Below, piece by piece: positions 8,656 to 17,653 of a DNA stretch of 64,000 nucleotides; positions within the stretch are counted from its first letter, which is position 1; every line of letters starts with the position of its first letter. The notes under the pieces are model-generated. The model saw only the letters and a list, made by a program, of their open reading frames with translations, was not told the DNA's origin and did not search any database. The stretch covers positions 1-64,000 of the forward strand of contig NZ_KE386581.1 in assembly GCF_000427785.1 (NCBI RefSeq). The letters run 5' to 3'. The position numbers and the translations under genes were made by a program. This stretch comes from Massilia alkalitolerans DSM 17462. GTDB lineage: Bacteria; Pseudomonadota; Gammaproteobacteria; Burkholderiales; Burkholderiaceae_D.

Positions 8656-10194
8656 ATGAACCGCTGCCGCAATCCCGAGCATCCGCACTGCACCGTCTGG
8701 GTCATGCCCGGCGAGCAGCTGTGCGCGCACGGGCACGCCCAGCCGGCTTCCGATGAAGTCCTGTCGAGCGCCGCCTCCAGCGGCGGCCTGCCGTCGAGCT
8801 TCGAGGCGATCAGCGCGCTGCGTGCCCAGCGCGTCCCTGACGCGAGCGCAACGCGCGTTAGCGCCGGCTTTGGCCGCCCGCAACTGCACATCAGCGGCTT
8901 CGACCCGCGCGCGGCCGGCGGGCGCCAGGCCATCAAGCTGGAACTGCGCGGCATGCCGATGGATTGCGCGGCCGAGCTGCGCATGCTGGTGCGCTCCGGC
9001 CTGCGCCTGCGCGAAGGCGAAAGCTATGTCTTCCAGCGCACTTCACGCGGCGACTGGCGCCCGGTCTTCCTGGAATTCTCCTCGCGCGGCCTCGAGCACG
9101 GCCAGTACCGCATCGACATCGAGCTGCACAGCCGCCACCCCTCGCTCCCCGGAGCGGCCCGCACCTGGACCTGCTCGCCCGTGATCCTGGTCCCGCGCAT
9201 GGATGCCAGCCTGGGCGAGATCCACCAGACCTTCCTGGCCACCCACAAGAACGTGCGCGTGACCGCCGACGACGCCGGCATCGCACGGGTGCACGCGCCG
9301 GGCGGGGGCAGCCTCGACATCGACGTCACGGCCCGCGACGGCTCGATCGCCCAGCTCGACATCCGCGACCCGCGCGACGGCGGCGGCAAGGTCGACCTGG
9401 GCTTGTCCACCATCGCCTGGGACGAGGACCTGATCGAGATCGACGTTCCAATGCAAGCGGCCGGCCATCCTTGCCCGGCCAGCATGGCCTGCCTGGTGCA
9501 CGCGGAACCGGATTCGAGCGCGCAGCGCCACCTGCGCCTGTTCGCGCTCGACGAGTGCGTGCTGGGGCGTTTCGAATCGATCGATCCGGAAGCCAACCTG
9601 CTCTTGGTGCACTACGGCGAACACGGCGAGGAGCGCGGCGGCCTGACGCGCCGCCTGTCCGGCCGCCATGCGCTCATCCGCCAGGGCCGCCATGGCTTCG
9701 AGATCGAAGACGTGTCACGTTACGGCCTGCTGCTCGACGGCGTCTGGCCGGGCAAGCACGCGCCCGTGCCGCTGCGGCTCGGCATGCGCATTGCCCTCAC
9801 TGCCAGCATCCGTGGCGTGGTCGAACTCGAAGTGAGCGCCCTGCTGCCGCACGGCGTGATCCTGCACCGCGTCGATGCGGGCGCGCAGGCGGAAGCCTTC
9901 TGCATCCTCGCCCCCGACACCCATCCGGGCCGGCGCGAAGTCCTGGCTGCGCCGCGCGCCGCTGGCATGCCGCTGCTGTTCCACCGCGACGGCGGCTTCT
10001 GGCACCGGGACCAGCTCACGGGCGTGGAGACGCCGCTGACGCCTGGCGCCAGCCTGGAGCGCTCCTCCGGCATGGGCGGGCAGCTGCGCTTCACGGCCCG
10101 CCCCTATCCTGAGCTCGCCCCGGAAATGCGGGCGCAGACGGTCCGCGCCGGCGAGCGCCGGCGTGCACAGCCCGCTGCCTGGCTCGGCAGCTGA
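8656..10194 (+). CDS. FHA-domain protein
   Basis: 512 aa, soluble. The N-terminus is Cys/His-containing (NRCRNPEHPHCTVWVMPGEQ) followed by a beta-rich middle of unknown family. A forkhead-associated domain lies around 300-390: VLGRFES (GR strand), RRLSGRHALI (the S-x-R-H phosphothreonine-binding loop) and VSRYGLLLDG. FHA domains bind phosphothreonine, so this is the likely phospho-reader of the cluster. It follows the PP2C gene, repeating the phosphatase-FHA pairing known from actinobacterial cell-wall kinase loci. Confidence 0.85.
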   Translation: MNRCRNPEHPHCTVWVMPGEQLCAHGHAQPASDEVLSSAASSGGLPSSFEAISALRAQRVPDASATRVSAGFGRPQLHISGFDPRAAGGRQAIKLELRGMPMDCAAELRMLVRSGLRLREGESYVFQRTSRGDWRPVFLEFSSRGLEHGQYRIDIELHSRHPSLPGAARTWTCSPVILVPRMDASLGEIHQTFLATHKNVRVTADDAGIARVHAPGGGSLDIDVTARDGSIAQLDIRDPRDGGGKVDLGLSTIAWDEDLIEIDVPMQAAGHPCPASMACLVHAEPDSSAQRHLRLFALDECVLGRFESIDPEANLLLVHYGEHGEERGGLTRRLSGRHALIRQGRHGFEIEDVSRYGLLLDGVWPGKHAPVPLRLGMRIALTASIRGVVELEVSALLPHGVILHRVDAGAQAEAFCILAPDTHPGRREVLAAPRAAGMPLLFHRDGGFWHRDQLTGVETPLTPGASLERSSGMGGQLRFTARPYPELAPEMRAQTVRAGERRRAQPAAWLGS

Positions 10195-10202
10195 GCCGCG
10201 GC

Positions 10203-10313
10203 TCAGGCGCCGTGCGGGCGCAGGAGCAGGAAGACCAGCGAAGTACCGGCCAGCAGGGCAGCCTGCAGCGCAAAGACGATGACCGGAATCTTCAGGTGTT
10301 CTGGAATTTTCAT
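10203..10313 (-). CDS. Small membrane protein, 36 aa
   Basis: Not a recognised family. The ORF starts at ATG 10313 with a good AGGGA Shine-Dalgarno 6 nt upstream, and encodes a short charged start (MKIPEHLK), one hydrophobic helix (about residues 9-32) and a basic end. It lies convergent with the FHA gene, 8 nt apart. The SD and the clean single-helix layout are why I call it; length alone cannot prove it. Confidence 0.5.
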   Translation of the reverse strand: MKIPEHLKIPVIVFALQAALLAGTSLVFLLLRPHGA

Positions 10314-10490
10314 GACGCGTCCCTCAATGGCGTTTCAGAAAAAACCCGTACGGAAACAGCAGTTTACGCCCGCCGCAAACGGTGCTGCGCCCTGTAGCCG
10401 CGCGACAATCTCCCTCCAGCCCGCAAGCCTGCGCCGCCACAGGCGGCATCCGGCTACGCTAGGGGCATCCATCGATTCGCGAGCATACCC

Positions 10491-11426
10491 ATGAAAAACA
10501 ATACCCTGATCCACCTCCGCGGCGCCGCCATCGTCCTGCTGGCCGCCGCCACTTCCCTTGGCGCCAGCGCCCAGACCGCCTCGCAGACGGACAACCCCCA
10601 AGGCGGGCGCCAGACCGCCAAGCCGGTGGCCGCGCAGAAACGCACCGGCCCGTCCACGGTGCAGCAACGCACCAACCCGACGAGCGGCCAGCCCGGCGTG
10701 GTCCAGGAAGGCAGCGACGCCGCGGATGCCACCACCCACCTCAACCGCGCCATCGCCGTGCTGCACCAGATGGAGCGCAACCGCGAGGTCGCGGCGCAAC
10801 TGGCCAAGTCCAAGGGCGTGTTCGTGATACCGGATTCGGTGCGCGTCGCGGTCGGCGTCGGGGCGCGCGGCGGCGCCGGCGTGCTGCTGGTCCGCCGTGC
10901 CGACGGCTGGGGCACGCCATCCTTCTACAACATGGCCGGGCTGACTGTGGGCGCCCAGCTTGGAGCCGAGGGCGGCGGCATGGCCTTCATCCTCAACGAC
11001 CAGAAGGCGCTGAACGGCTTCATGCAGGACAATAAGTTCTCGCTGAATGCCGAAGCCGGCCTCACGGTGGTGGAATGGTCGAAGCGCGGCGAAGGCTCGC
11101 TCGGCTGGGGCGACATCACCGCCTGGTCCGATACCGAGGGCCTGTTCGGCGGCGCGGTCATCGCCCTCACCGACATCCGCTTCGATGCCGCCGAGACGAC
11201 TGCCTATTACCGCAAGCCGGTGACCGCGCGCGACGTCGTGGCGGGCCGGGTCGCCAACCCGCGCGCCGTCGAGCTGCGCACGGCGCTGGCCGACCTCGGG
11301 ACGGCCGCCGGCGCCGCCGGCCAGGGCGGCAGCAGCGACAGCAAGACCCGCAGCGGCGACAGCGACATGCGCCCGACCCGGCGCGCCGAACCGCAGGCGC
11401 CGACCAGTCCGACGGCGAATAAATAA
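10491..11426 (+). CDS. SYLF-domain (Ysc84-type) lipid-binding protein, exported
   Basis: 311 aa. A signal peptide is clear (hydrophobic core, cleavage near ASAQTA, about residue 28), followed by a Gln/Thr-rich spacer. Residues about 85-275 form a SYLF/Ysc84 domain: AKSKGVFVIPDSVRVAVG, GWGTPSFYNMAGLTVGAQLG and GALSLGWGD-like regions are typical. In bacteria these are periplasmic or outer-membrane-associated proteins of mostly unknown role; the eukaryotic domain binds phosphoinositides. The C-terminal ~40 residues are low-complexity Gly/Ser/Asp. Confidence 0.85.
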   Translation: MKNNTLIHLRGAAIVLLAAATSLGASAQTASQTDNPQGGRQTAKPVAAQKRTGPSTVQQRTNPTSGQPGVVQEGSDAADATTHLNRAIAVLHQMERNREVAAQLAKSKGVFVIPDSVRVAVGVGARGGAGVLLVRRADGWGTPSFYNMAGLTVGAQLGAEGGGMAFILNDQKALNGFMQDNKFSLNAEAGLTVVEWSKRGEGSLGWGDITAWSDTEGLFGGAVIALTDIRFDAAETTAYYRKPVTARDVVAGRVANPRAVELRTALADLGTAAGAAGQGGSSDSKTRSGDSDMRPTRRAEPQAPTSPTANK

Positions 11427-11462
11427 ACGTTTTAGTTTACTTAACTGCTGAGCTCTCTTACA

Positions 11463-11489
11463 CTCCTGGCCATCGTCCCGTGCCAGGAG
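11463..11489 (+). promoter_or_regulatory. Leader hairpin covering the Shine-Dalgarno of the MFS gene
   Basis: CTCCTGGC (11463-11470) pairs perfectly with GCCAGGAG (11482-11489) around an 11-nt loop. The right arm contains AGGAG, the SD of the ATG at 11494, so the folded leader would hide the ribosome site. No U-run follows, which argues against a terminator. Confidence 0.5.
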
Positions 11490-11493
11490 CCGT

Positions 11494-12705
11494 ATGAATC
11501 ACCGCTTGCTCATCGGCAGCGCTTGCCTGCTTGCCCTGTTGTCGACCGTCGGCGCCTCGCTGGCCTATCCCTTGCTGCCGCCGCTATTTGCCGGCGCGGC
11601 GCCGAACGCGCTGAACGCCTTCCTCGGCCTGCCGCCCACGCTGCTGTTCGGCTTTGCCTTGATGCTCAACCCGCTCGGCATGCTGATCGGAAGCGCCGTG
11701 CTGGGATCCTTGTCGGATGCGCTCGGCCGGCGCCGCATCCTGCTCCTGACCACGCTCGGCGCCGCCGCGGGACACCTGCTGACGGCATACGCGCTGCTGG
11801 CGCAATCCTATCCCTTGCTGATCGCGGCGCGCTTCGCCACCGGCGTGCTGGAGGGGAACGGCGCAATCCTGCGCGCGCTGCTGGCCGAGCGCCTCGACGG
11901 GCCGTTGCGCAACCATGCGCTCTCCTGGCGGAACGGCGCCTTCCACCTGGGCTGGCTCGCCGGCCCGCTGCTGTCCGGACTCAGTGCCGGCTACAGCATC
12001 ACGCTCCCTTTCTGCATCGCCGCCGCCGGCCTGCTGCTGGGTGCGGCGCTGTCGATGCTGGTGCTGGCGCCGCAGGCGACGCCAGCCGCCCGGAGCAGCT
12101 GGTGGTCGCTGGCGCGCGAGCGCGATGCCTTCACCCTGCTGCGCCACGCGCCGCTGCACACGCTGTTCCTGATCCACCTCGCCTATTGCTGCGGCGTGGC
12201 CGGCTTCTACGAGTTCTTCCCGCTCTGGCTGGTGGAAACGGGGAGCTACGACGCGAAGGGCATCGCCCTTGTGAACATGGCGATGTGCGGCGTGATGACC
12301 TGCGCGGCGCTGTTCGCGGGCCGCGCCTACCCGGGCGACGCACGCCTGCGTGTCGGCGGGCTGGCCGGCGCGGTGGCGCTGGCGGTGCTGTGCGTCGGCC
12401 TGGGAAACCTGTGGGTCGGCATGGCGGCCATCATCCTGTTCGGCTTGCCGCACGCCTTTTATAATGCGACGCTGCAGGCCTGGGCGGCCGACAGTTTCGC
12501 GCAGCACGGACAAGGCGCGGTCATGGGCCTGCTGTCGACGACCTTCTGCGTGGCCCATATCGTCATGGCGCTCGGCGGCTGGCTGCTCGCATTGATCGAC
12601 ACCCGCCTGGTGCTGGTCGCGGGCGGCCTGCTGGCGGCCCTGGCGGCGTTCTCGATGTGGCGCTGGAGCCGCCACGCTATCCCAACCCACCAGGAATTCG
12701 CATGA
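11494..12705 (+). CDS. MFS transporter
   Basis: 403-aa major facilitator with about 12 membrane segments. The loop 2-3 motif A is GSLSDALGRRRILLL (about residues 69-83). Substrate unknown; the layout fits a drug/metabolite exporter. The SD AGGAG is 4 nt upstream and lies in a hairpin. The stop overlaps the start of the HTH regulator (ATGA at 12702), so transporter and regulator form an operon, and the regulator probably controls the transporter. Confidence 0.88.
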   Translation: MNHRLLIGSACLLALLSTVGASLAYPLLPPLFAGAAPNALNAFLGLPPTLLFGFALMLNPLGMLIGSAVLGSLSDALGRRRILLLTTLGAAAGHLLTAYALLAQSYPLLIAARFATGVLEGNGAILRALLAERLDGPLRNHALSWRNGAFHLGWLAGPLLSGLSAGYSITLPFCIAAAGLLLGAALSMLVLAPQATPAARSSWWSLARERDAFTLLRHAPLHTLFLIHLAYCCGVAGFYEFFPLWLVETGSYDAKGIALVNMAMCGVMTCAALFAGRAYPGDARLRVGGLAGAVALAVLCVGLGNLWVGMAAIILFGLPHAFYNATLQAWAADSFAQHGQGAVMGLLSTTFCVAHIVMALGGWLLALIDTRLVLVAGGLLAALAAFSMWRWSRHAIPTHQEFA

Positions 12706-13325
12706 ACACGTCCGAACAAATCTTGCTGCTGCTGAAGACCCGCGGGCCGCAGACCGCCCAGGCACTGGCCGCGATCCTGCACCTGACCTCGATGGGCGTG
12801 CGCCGCCAGCTCGAAGCGGCCGAGGAAAAAGGCCTGGTCGGCTACGTCGACCAGCCGGGCAAGGTGGGACGCCCGGTGCGGCTGTGGCAGCTCACCGAAC
12901 TGGGGCATGCGCGCTTTCCCGACCGCCACGCGGCGCTGACGGTCGACCTCATCGGGCAGGTGCGGAACCTGTTCGGCGAAGCCGCCATCGACCGGCTGAT
13001 CGATGCACGCGAGGCCGCCAGCGAAGCCGCCTACCGCGCCGCCGTCGATCCGGCCGCGCCGCTGGCCCAGCGCGCCGCCTCGCTGGCCGTGCTGCGCGAG
13101 GCGGAAGGCTACATGGCCGAAGCACAGGTCGGCGACGACGGCAGCGTGCTGCTGGTCGAGAACCACTGCCCGATCTGCGCCGCGGCGCGCGCCTGCCAGA
13201 ACTTCTGCCGCTCGGAGCTGGACGTGTTCCGGCGCGTGCTGGGGCCGGACGTGCAGGTCGAAAGGGTCGAGCACCAGCTGGCCGGGGCGCGGCGTTGTGC
13301 CTATCGAATCATGCCGGTTACCTGA
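12702..13325 (+). CDS. Winged-helix regulator with Cys-rich metal/Fe-S-type motif (COG2345-like)
   Basis: 207 aa. Residues 1-75 are a DeoR/ArsR-like winged helix (QALAAILHLTSMGVRRQLEA; wing VDQPGKVGRPVRLWQLT). The C-terminal half ends in HCPICAAARACQNFC and then RRCAYRI, a cysteine arrangement seen in the SufR/COG2345 regulator family, where cysteines bind an Fe-S cluster in SufR. A redox- or metal-responsive repressor is likely (inference). Start at ATG 12702 overlapping the MFS stop; longer starts would run into the transporter gene. Confidence 0.82.
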   Translation: MNTSEQILLLLKTRGPQTAQALAAILHLTSMGVRRQLEAAEEKGLVGYVDQPGKVGRPVRLWQLTELGHARFPDRHAALTVDLIGQVRNLFGEAAIDRLIDAREAASEAAYRAAVDPAAPLAQRAASLAVLREAEGYMAEAQVGDDGSVLLVENHCPICAAARACQNFCRSELDVFRRVLGPDVQVERVEHQLAGARRCAYRIMPVT

Positions 13326-13697
13326 AGCTGCAGGGCGAGTGGCAAAAGGCCCCGGCCTAGGTCCAGGTGCACGGCGCATGCCATCGATTCACCTCCGAAT
13401 ACAGACGCCTCAGTACCTCACAAGGGCCGCATGCGTCGGCTTCCGGGCCCGAAGCGAACCTTCGTGTTAAGGCTGCAAACCTAAATTTATGCTCCAGGCA
13501 GGCGACTCGAATTGGCATCTAATGGAACTGCACCCGCAAACCTGCTGACTGGAAGCGTGAGCCCAAATGCTGGTTGAAAGACGTGTAGTGCTCAACTTCT
13601 CCAGAATGATTTCTTGGCATGGCGGTGTCTACAAAGACGTAATTTAGTATGGACGACCACTTCCGACCCGTTACGGACAGCCGCAAGCGCATCCAGA
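13326..13697. other. Gene-poor stretch of lower GC
   Basis: About 370 bases with no supported gene. By eye the base composition falls to near half GC from about 13.45 kb on, against roughly two thirds around it, suggesting foreign or decayed DNA continuing into the next gene. A 70-codon minus ORF (13731-13519) overlaps the neighbouring gene and has no recognised similarity; it could be a gene remnant. Confidence 0.4.
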
Positions 13698-14300
13698 TCA
13701 GTCGACAATCTCGACATCGGCATCCAGCCAAACAGTTGGCTTGGCATTTAATATAGACACAGGGTTCGGGTTCAGACTGAAACTAATTGACCTCGCGGAA
13801 CCTCTTATTCGAACTTCCGCGCGGGAATCGGCCAATGCTTGTGGCCCGCAGAGATACGGGCAGCCGGGGACGGCGTCTGGAGGCACTATGCCTACGTAGG
13901 CGTACGCAAAAGTACCGCCCTTGGTCGACACTGCCTTTGCTCCCGATATCGATACCGGCAGTTTCTCTCCATCCTTTAGCATGCTGCAGCCCTGAACCTC
14001 CGCACCGTGAGCGGGCGCAGCGTGGCCTTCATCGGCATAGACAGGAATCGTCCCGCTGTCTTTACATAGGTCAGTGATCCTGAATACGCTTCCATTAGCT
14101 GCTTCGATCAACTGAACCTTAACAGTCATCCTGGCTTTGCGCAGCATAGGAGGTTTTGTTGGCGGCGGAGGAATGGCAAAAGCCGACGATGTACTTACTA
14201 ACAGCAACGCTGCCAGTACACGATTTCGAAACAGCACTCGCGCGATCGCTGCTGACACCCTGTAGTGCTGCGCTGGTAATTGCGCTAAGTGTTCATACAT
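13698..14300 (-). CDS. Exported hypothetical protein
   Basis: 200 aa, not recognised. A signal peptide lies at about 27-43 (LAALLLVSTSSAFA, cleaved before IPPPP); the 26 residues before it are unusually long for an n-region, so the true start may be further in, for example GTG 14258. The mature part is beta-like with four Cys (LCKDS, QGCSML, GCPYLC) that could form disulphides. GC and codon use are clearly lower than in neighbours, a sign of transfer. No partner gene is apparent. Confidence 0.65.
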   Translation of the reverse strand: MYEHLAQLPAQHYRVSAAIARVLFRNRVLAALLLVSTSSAFAIPPPPTKPPMLRKARMTVKVQLIEAANGSVFRITDLCKDSGTIPVYADEGHAAPAHGAEVQGCSMLKDGEKLPVSISGAKAVSTKGGTFAYAYVGIVPPDAVPGCPYLCGPQALADSRAEVRIRGSARSISFSLNPNPVSILNAKPTVWLDADVEIVD

Positions 14301-14431
14301 TTTTTTAGCACTTCGCTGAACTGCATTGAGTACTATTTAAGGTCCGCCTCTGGGCCGATAGCGGACCTCGAAACACCTCAGTCTACGGTGCTCTTGTTCT
14401 CAGGATAAATAAAGGCAGTTGTCAGGCGCGT

Positions 14432-15334
14432 TCAATCGCGCGGCCCGTCGTGCCGCCACGCCGCCGGCCAGGCCGGCAGCGGAATCCGCTCCTCGTCCCC
14501 CGGCACCGGCACGAAGGCATTCGCTTCCCAGTCGCGCGCCGCCTGTTCGATGCGCTCGCGGCTGGACGACACGAAATTCCAGAAGATGTAGCGGCGTCCG
14601 TCCAGCGGCTCGCCGCCGATCAGCACGAAGCGCGCGCCGGCGCTGGACGAGACCCGCACCGGCATGCCCGGCTCCACCATCGCCATGGTGTTGGCCGGGA
14701 TCGCTTCGCCGTCGACCTCGATGGCGCCCATCGGGGCGTACACGGCGCTCTCCTCCGGCAGGCCCCCGAGGTCGATGGACGCGCCCGGCGCCAGCTGCAC
14801 GTCCAGGTACAGCGTGGTACTGAAGGTCGGCACCGGCGACGTGCGCCCAAAAGCCGTGCCCACCAGCACCCGCACCGTGGCGCCTTCGAACTCGACTTCG
14901 GGGATCTGGTTCGCCGGGGTGTGCGAGAAGGCGGCCGGTGCTTCCTCGTGCTCGCGCGGCAGCGCCGCCCACAGCTGCAGGCCGTGGGTGCGGCGCACCC
15001 GGTCCAGCAAATCCTCCGGAGTGCGCTCGGAGTGGACGATGCCGCTGCCGGCCGTCATCCAGTTGATCGCGCCGGGTTCGATGCGCTGCTCGGTGCCCAG
15101 GCTGTCGCGGTGCATGATGGCGCCCTCGAACAGGTAAGTCACGGTGGCGAGCCCGATGTGCGGGTGTGGGCGCACGTCGTGGCGCGCGCCGGGCTGCGCT
15201 TCCACCGGCCCCATGTGGTCGAAGAACAGGAAGGGCCCAATCGACTGGCGCGCGGCCGCCGGCAGGATGCGCCGGACCGTGAAGCCGCCGCCGAGGTCCT
15301 TGTCATGCGATTTGAACAGGTGGGCAATGGCCAT
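14432..15334 (-). CDS. Pirin-family protein
   Basis: 300-aa bicupin. The N-terminal cupin carries the metal ligands in HDVRPHPHIGLATVTYLFEG and the later WMTAGSGIVHSER, as in pirin/YhhW-type quercetin-2,3-dioxygenase-like proteins. The C-terminal cupin is degenerate. Function in bacteria is usually redox sensing or quercetinase activity; the real substrate here is unknown. The upstream side faces the end of the kinase-SUMF1 operon. A second pirin is at 38730. Confidence 0.9.
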   Translation of the reverse strand: MAIAHLFKSHDKDLGGGFTVRRILPAAARQSIGPFLFFDHMGPVEAQPGARHDVRPHPHIGLATVTYLFEGAIMHRDSLGTEQRIEPGAINWMTAGSGIVHSERTPEDLLDRVRRTHGLQLWAALPREHEEAPAAFSHTPANQIPEVEFEGATVRVLVGTAFGRTSPVPTFSTTLYLDVQLAPGASIDLGGLPEESAVYAPMGAIEVDGEAIPANTMAMVEPGMPVRVSSSAGARFVLIGGEPLDGRRYIFWNFVSSSRERIEQAARDWEANAFVPVPGDEERIPLPAWPAAWRHDGPRD

Positions 15335-15409
15335 GACACTCCTCCGATGTGAACGATACGCCTACTGTACACCATCCGCCCTCCCCTGCAGGCAGGCCGG
15401 AGGATGGGT

Positions 15410-17653
15410 CTAGACCAGCTCGCGCAGCACGCGAAAACCCACGATGTCGTTCGACAGCACGCTGGAGAAACCGTTGCGCAGCGCCGAACGCAGGTAGCGC
15501 GGCGCGTACAGCCAGGAGCCGCCGCGCAGGATGCGGCGCGCCCCGTCGCCACCGGTTTCCCATGCGCTGCCGTCGAGCGGCGCACCGATGTAGTTGTCGT
15601 GCACGACGTCCTGCACCCATTCCCACACGTTGCCGTGCATGTCGTACAGGCCCCAGGGATTGGCGGGGAACATGCCGCATGGGGTGGTGCCGTGGCGGCA
15701 GGCACCGCGCGCGCCGCCGTTGTAGGTGAAGCTGCCGTCGTAGTTGGCCTGGTCGGGACCGATGGTGTCGCCGAAGCTGAAGGCAGTGCGGGTGCCGGCG
15801 CGGCAGGCGTACTCCCACTCCGCTTCGCTCGGCAGGCGGTAGCGCTGGCCGGTGGCTTGCGACAGCCACCCTAGGTAACGCTGGGCGTCGTGCCAGGTGA
15901 CGCCGACCACCGGGTGCGCATCGGTCTGGGGAAAGCCCGGCGCCAGCCAGTCCACGTCGCCCTGGGGCTCCCAGCCGGTCGCCTGCACGAACACGCGCCA
16001 TTCGCCCACCGTGACGGGATAGCGCCCCAGCGCGAAGGGCCGTTCGATGCCGACCCAGCGCTGCGGCGTTTCGCGCTCCAGCCAGCGCTGCTGCGCACCG
16101 GCCGCCATCGCGATCTTGCGCTCGTGTTCGTGGGAACCCATCTGGAAGCGGCCGGTCGGGACCAGGACCAGCGAGGGCCCGCTGCCGGCGCCCTCCAGGA
16201 AAGGGTCGCACAGTACGCCGTCGCCGTCGGCCACCGGGCTGGCGGGGGTCGGCATCAGCTGCTGCAATTCGCTGGCCGTGCGCGCCGCCTGCAGTTTGCG
16301 TGCGCGCTTCTGCTCCGCCAGGTAGGCCGCGGCGGCCTTGGCCTGGGCCGCCTTGCGCTGGGCTTCTTCCTGCGCCAGGCGCGCCTTGGCGGCTTCTTCC
16401 TCCCGCTTGGCGAGCAGTTGCTGGCGCAGCGCTTCCTTGCGCGCAGCGCGGGCCTCTTCCTGCTCGGCGCGCTCGCGCCGCTGCTGCTCGCGGCGCTGGC
16501 GCTCGACCAGGGCGCGGGCCGCGGCCCTGGCCTGTTCCTCAGCCTGCTGGCGCGCCGCCAGCTCGCGTTCGCGCCGCTCCTGCTCGGCGCGCTCGGCCGC
16601 CTCCTTTGCTGCGATTTCCTCCGCCGATGGCCCCGCCGCATTGCGCAGGTTCTCGAGCAATGCGCGCACGGTCGGCGGGCGCGCCGCCGGATCCTGCGCG
16701 AAGCCGGCGCGCAGGGCGTCCCACTGGTGCCGCTGCAGGGCCTGTGGCGCCACGCCGGGGTCCAGCGGCAGCGCCCCATCGAGCATCCGGTAGATCATCA
16801 TCGACACCGCGTAGACGTCGAGGCTCGGGGCCGGCTGGCCCTGGCTGCCCGCTTCGGGAGCGCGGTAACCCGGGGTGCCGGAGGTGGCCGGAGCATCCAG
16901 CGGCGCCGCGCCACTGCCGCGCGCGCGCGCCGCGATGCCGAAGTCGAGCAGCTTGACCTCGCCGCGCTTGGTCAGGAACACGTTGCCGGGCTTGATGTCG
17001 CGGTGCACCAGGCCATGCTTGTCCCAGGCGTAGTCGAGGGCGGCGGCCACCGGTTCGAGCAGGGCCAGCACGCGCTCGAACGGCAGCTTGCCCTCGCGCG
17101 CCAGCAGGCTGTCGAGGTCCTCGCCTTCCAGGCATTCCATGATCAGGAAGAAGCTGGCGGTAGCCGGGTCCTGCGCCCATTCGTAGACACGCACGATGTG
17201 CTCGTGCGCCAGGCGGCGCGCGCGGGTAGCTTCCTGGATCAGCAGTTTGGACTGCAGGGTCGATTGGGTCAGCAGCGGCGGCAGGATCTTCAGTGCCACC
17301 TGGGCGCTGTGGCCCAGCTCCGCATGGGTGGCCAGGTCGGTCGCCTGCCACACCTGCCCCATGCCGCCGTGCGCGATCAGACGCTCGAGCCGGTAGCGCC
17401 GGTTCTGCGGGCCGACTTCCTGGCCGGCCATCAGGCCGATCTCGGTGCCGGGACGCGCCGCTTGCGCAACCGCTTCCTCTGCCGATGCCTGGGCGGGCAG
17501 ATAGGCCGCGTCGAGGATCGCGTTCTTGCGCAGGTCGAATTCGGTACGGCTCAACAGGCCATCCTCGTGCAGGGCACGCAACTCGCGGATCTTGTCGATG
17601 GCAGTCTGCATTGCTTCGGTCACGCTGCCATCAATGCGGGATCGCCGCGCCAC
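15410..17653 (-). CDS. Ser/Thr kinase fused to SUMF1/formylglycine-generating-enzyme-like domain
   Basis: 747 aa. Residues ~15-50 resemble a short SHOCT-like helix pair (IDKIRELRALHEDGLLSRTE). A canonical Hanks kinase spans ~85-345: HGGMGQVWQA loop, VALKIL lysine, HRDIKPGNVFL, DFG, YRAPEA. A long Ala/Arg/Glu coiled coil follows (~355-475), then a SUMF1/FGE-type domain (~490-745) with RLPSEAEWEYACRAGT and GLYDMHGNVWEWVQD. The Cys pair of active formylglycine-generating enzymes is absent (RGGSWLYAPRYLRSALR), so it is more likely a binding domain. Last gene of the minus operon. The ATG 17653 overlaps the SPFH gene by 23 nt; GTG 17623 or ATG 17611 are equally possible starts. Confidence 0.9.
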   Translation of the reverse strand: MARRSRIDGSVTEAMQTAIDKIRELRALHEDGLLSRTEFDLRKNAILDAAYLPAQASAEEAVAQAARPGTEIGLMAGQEVGPQNRRYRLERLIAHGGMGQVWQATDLATHAELGHSAQVALKILPPLLTQSTLQSKLLIQEATRARRLAHEHIVRVYEWAQDPATASFFLIMECLEGEDLDSLLAREGKLPFERVLALLEPVAAALDYAWDKHGLVHRDIKPGNVFLTKRGEVKLLDFGIAARARGSGAAPLDAPATSGTPGYRAPEAGSQGQPAPSLDVYAVSMMIYRMLDGALPLDPGVAPQALQRHQWDALRAGFAQDPAARPPTVRALLENLRNAAGPSAEEIAAKEAAERAEQERRERELAARQQAEEQARAAARALVERQRREQQRRERAEQEEARAARKEALRQQLLAKREEEAAKARLAQEEAQRKAAQAKAAAAYLAEQKRARKLQAARTASELQQLMPTPASPVADGDGVLCDPFLEGAGSGPSLVLVPTGRFQMGSHEHERKIAMAAGAQQRWLERETPQRWVGIERPFALGRYPVTVGEWRVFVQATGWEPQGDVDWLAPGFPQTDAHPVVGVTWHDAQRYLGWLSQATGQRYRLPSEAEWEYACRAGTRTAFSFGDTIGPDQANYDGSFTYNGGARGACRHGTTPCGMFPANPWGLYDMHGNVWEWVQDVVHDNYIGAPLDGSAWETGGDGARRILRGGSWLYAPRYLRSALRNGFSSVLSNDIVGFRVLRELV

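Noticed and set aside
13519..13731. 70-aa minus ORF
   Set aside because: Overlaps the exported protein gene and has no similarity; may be a remnant but not called as a gene.
14340..14368. Inverted repeat AGGTCCGC / GCGGACCT as a terminator for pirin
   Set aside because: No U-run on either side, so not called; may still help to separate genes.
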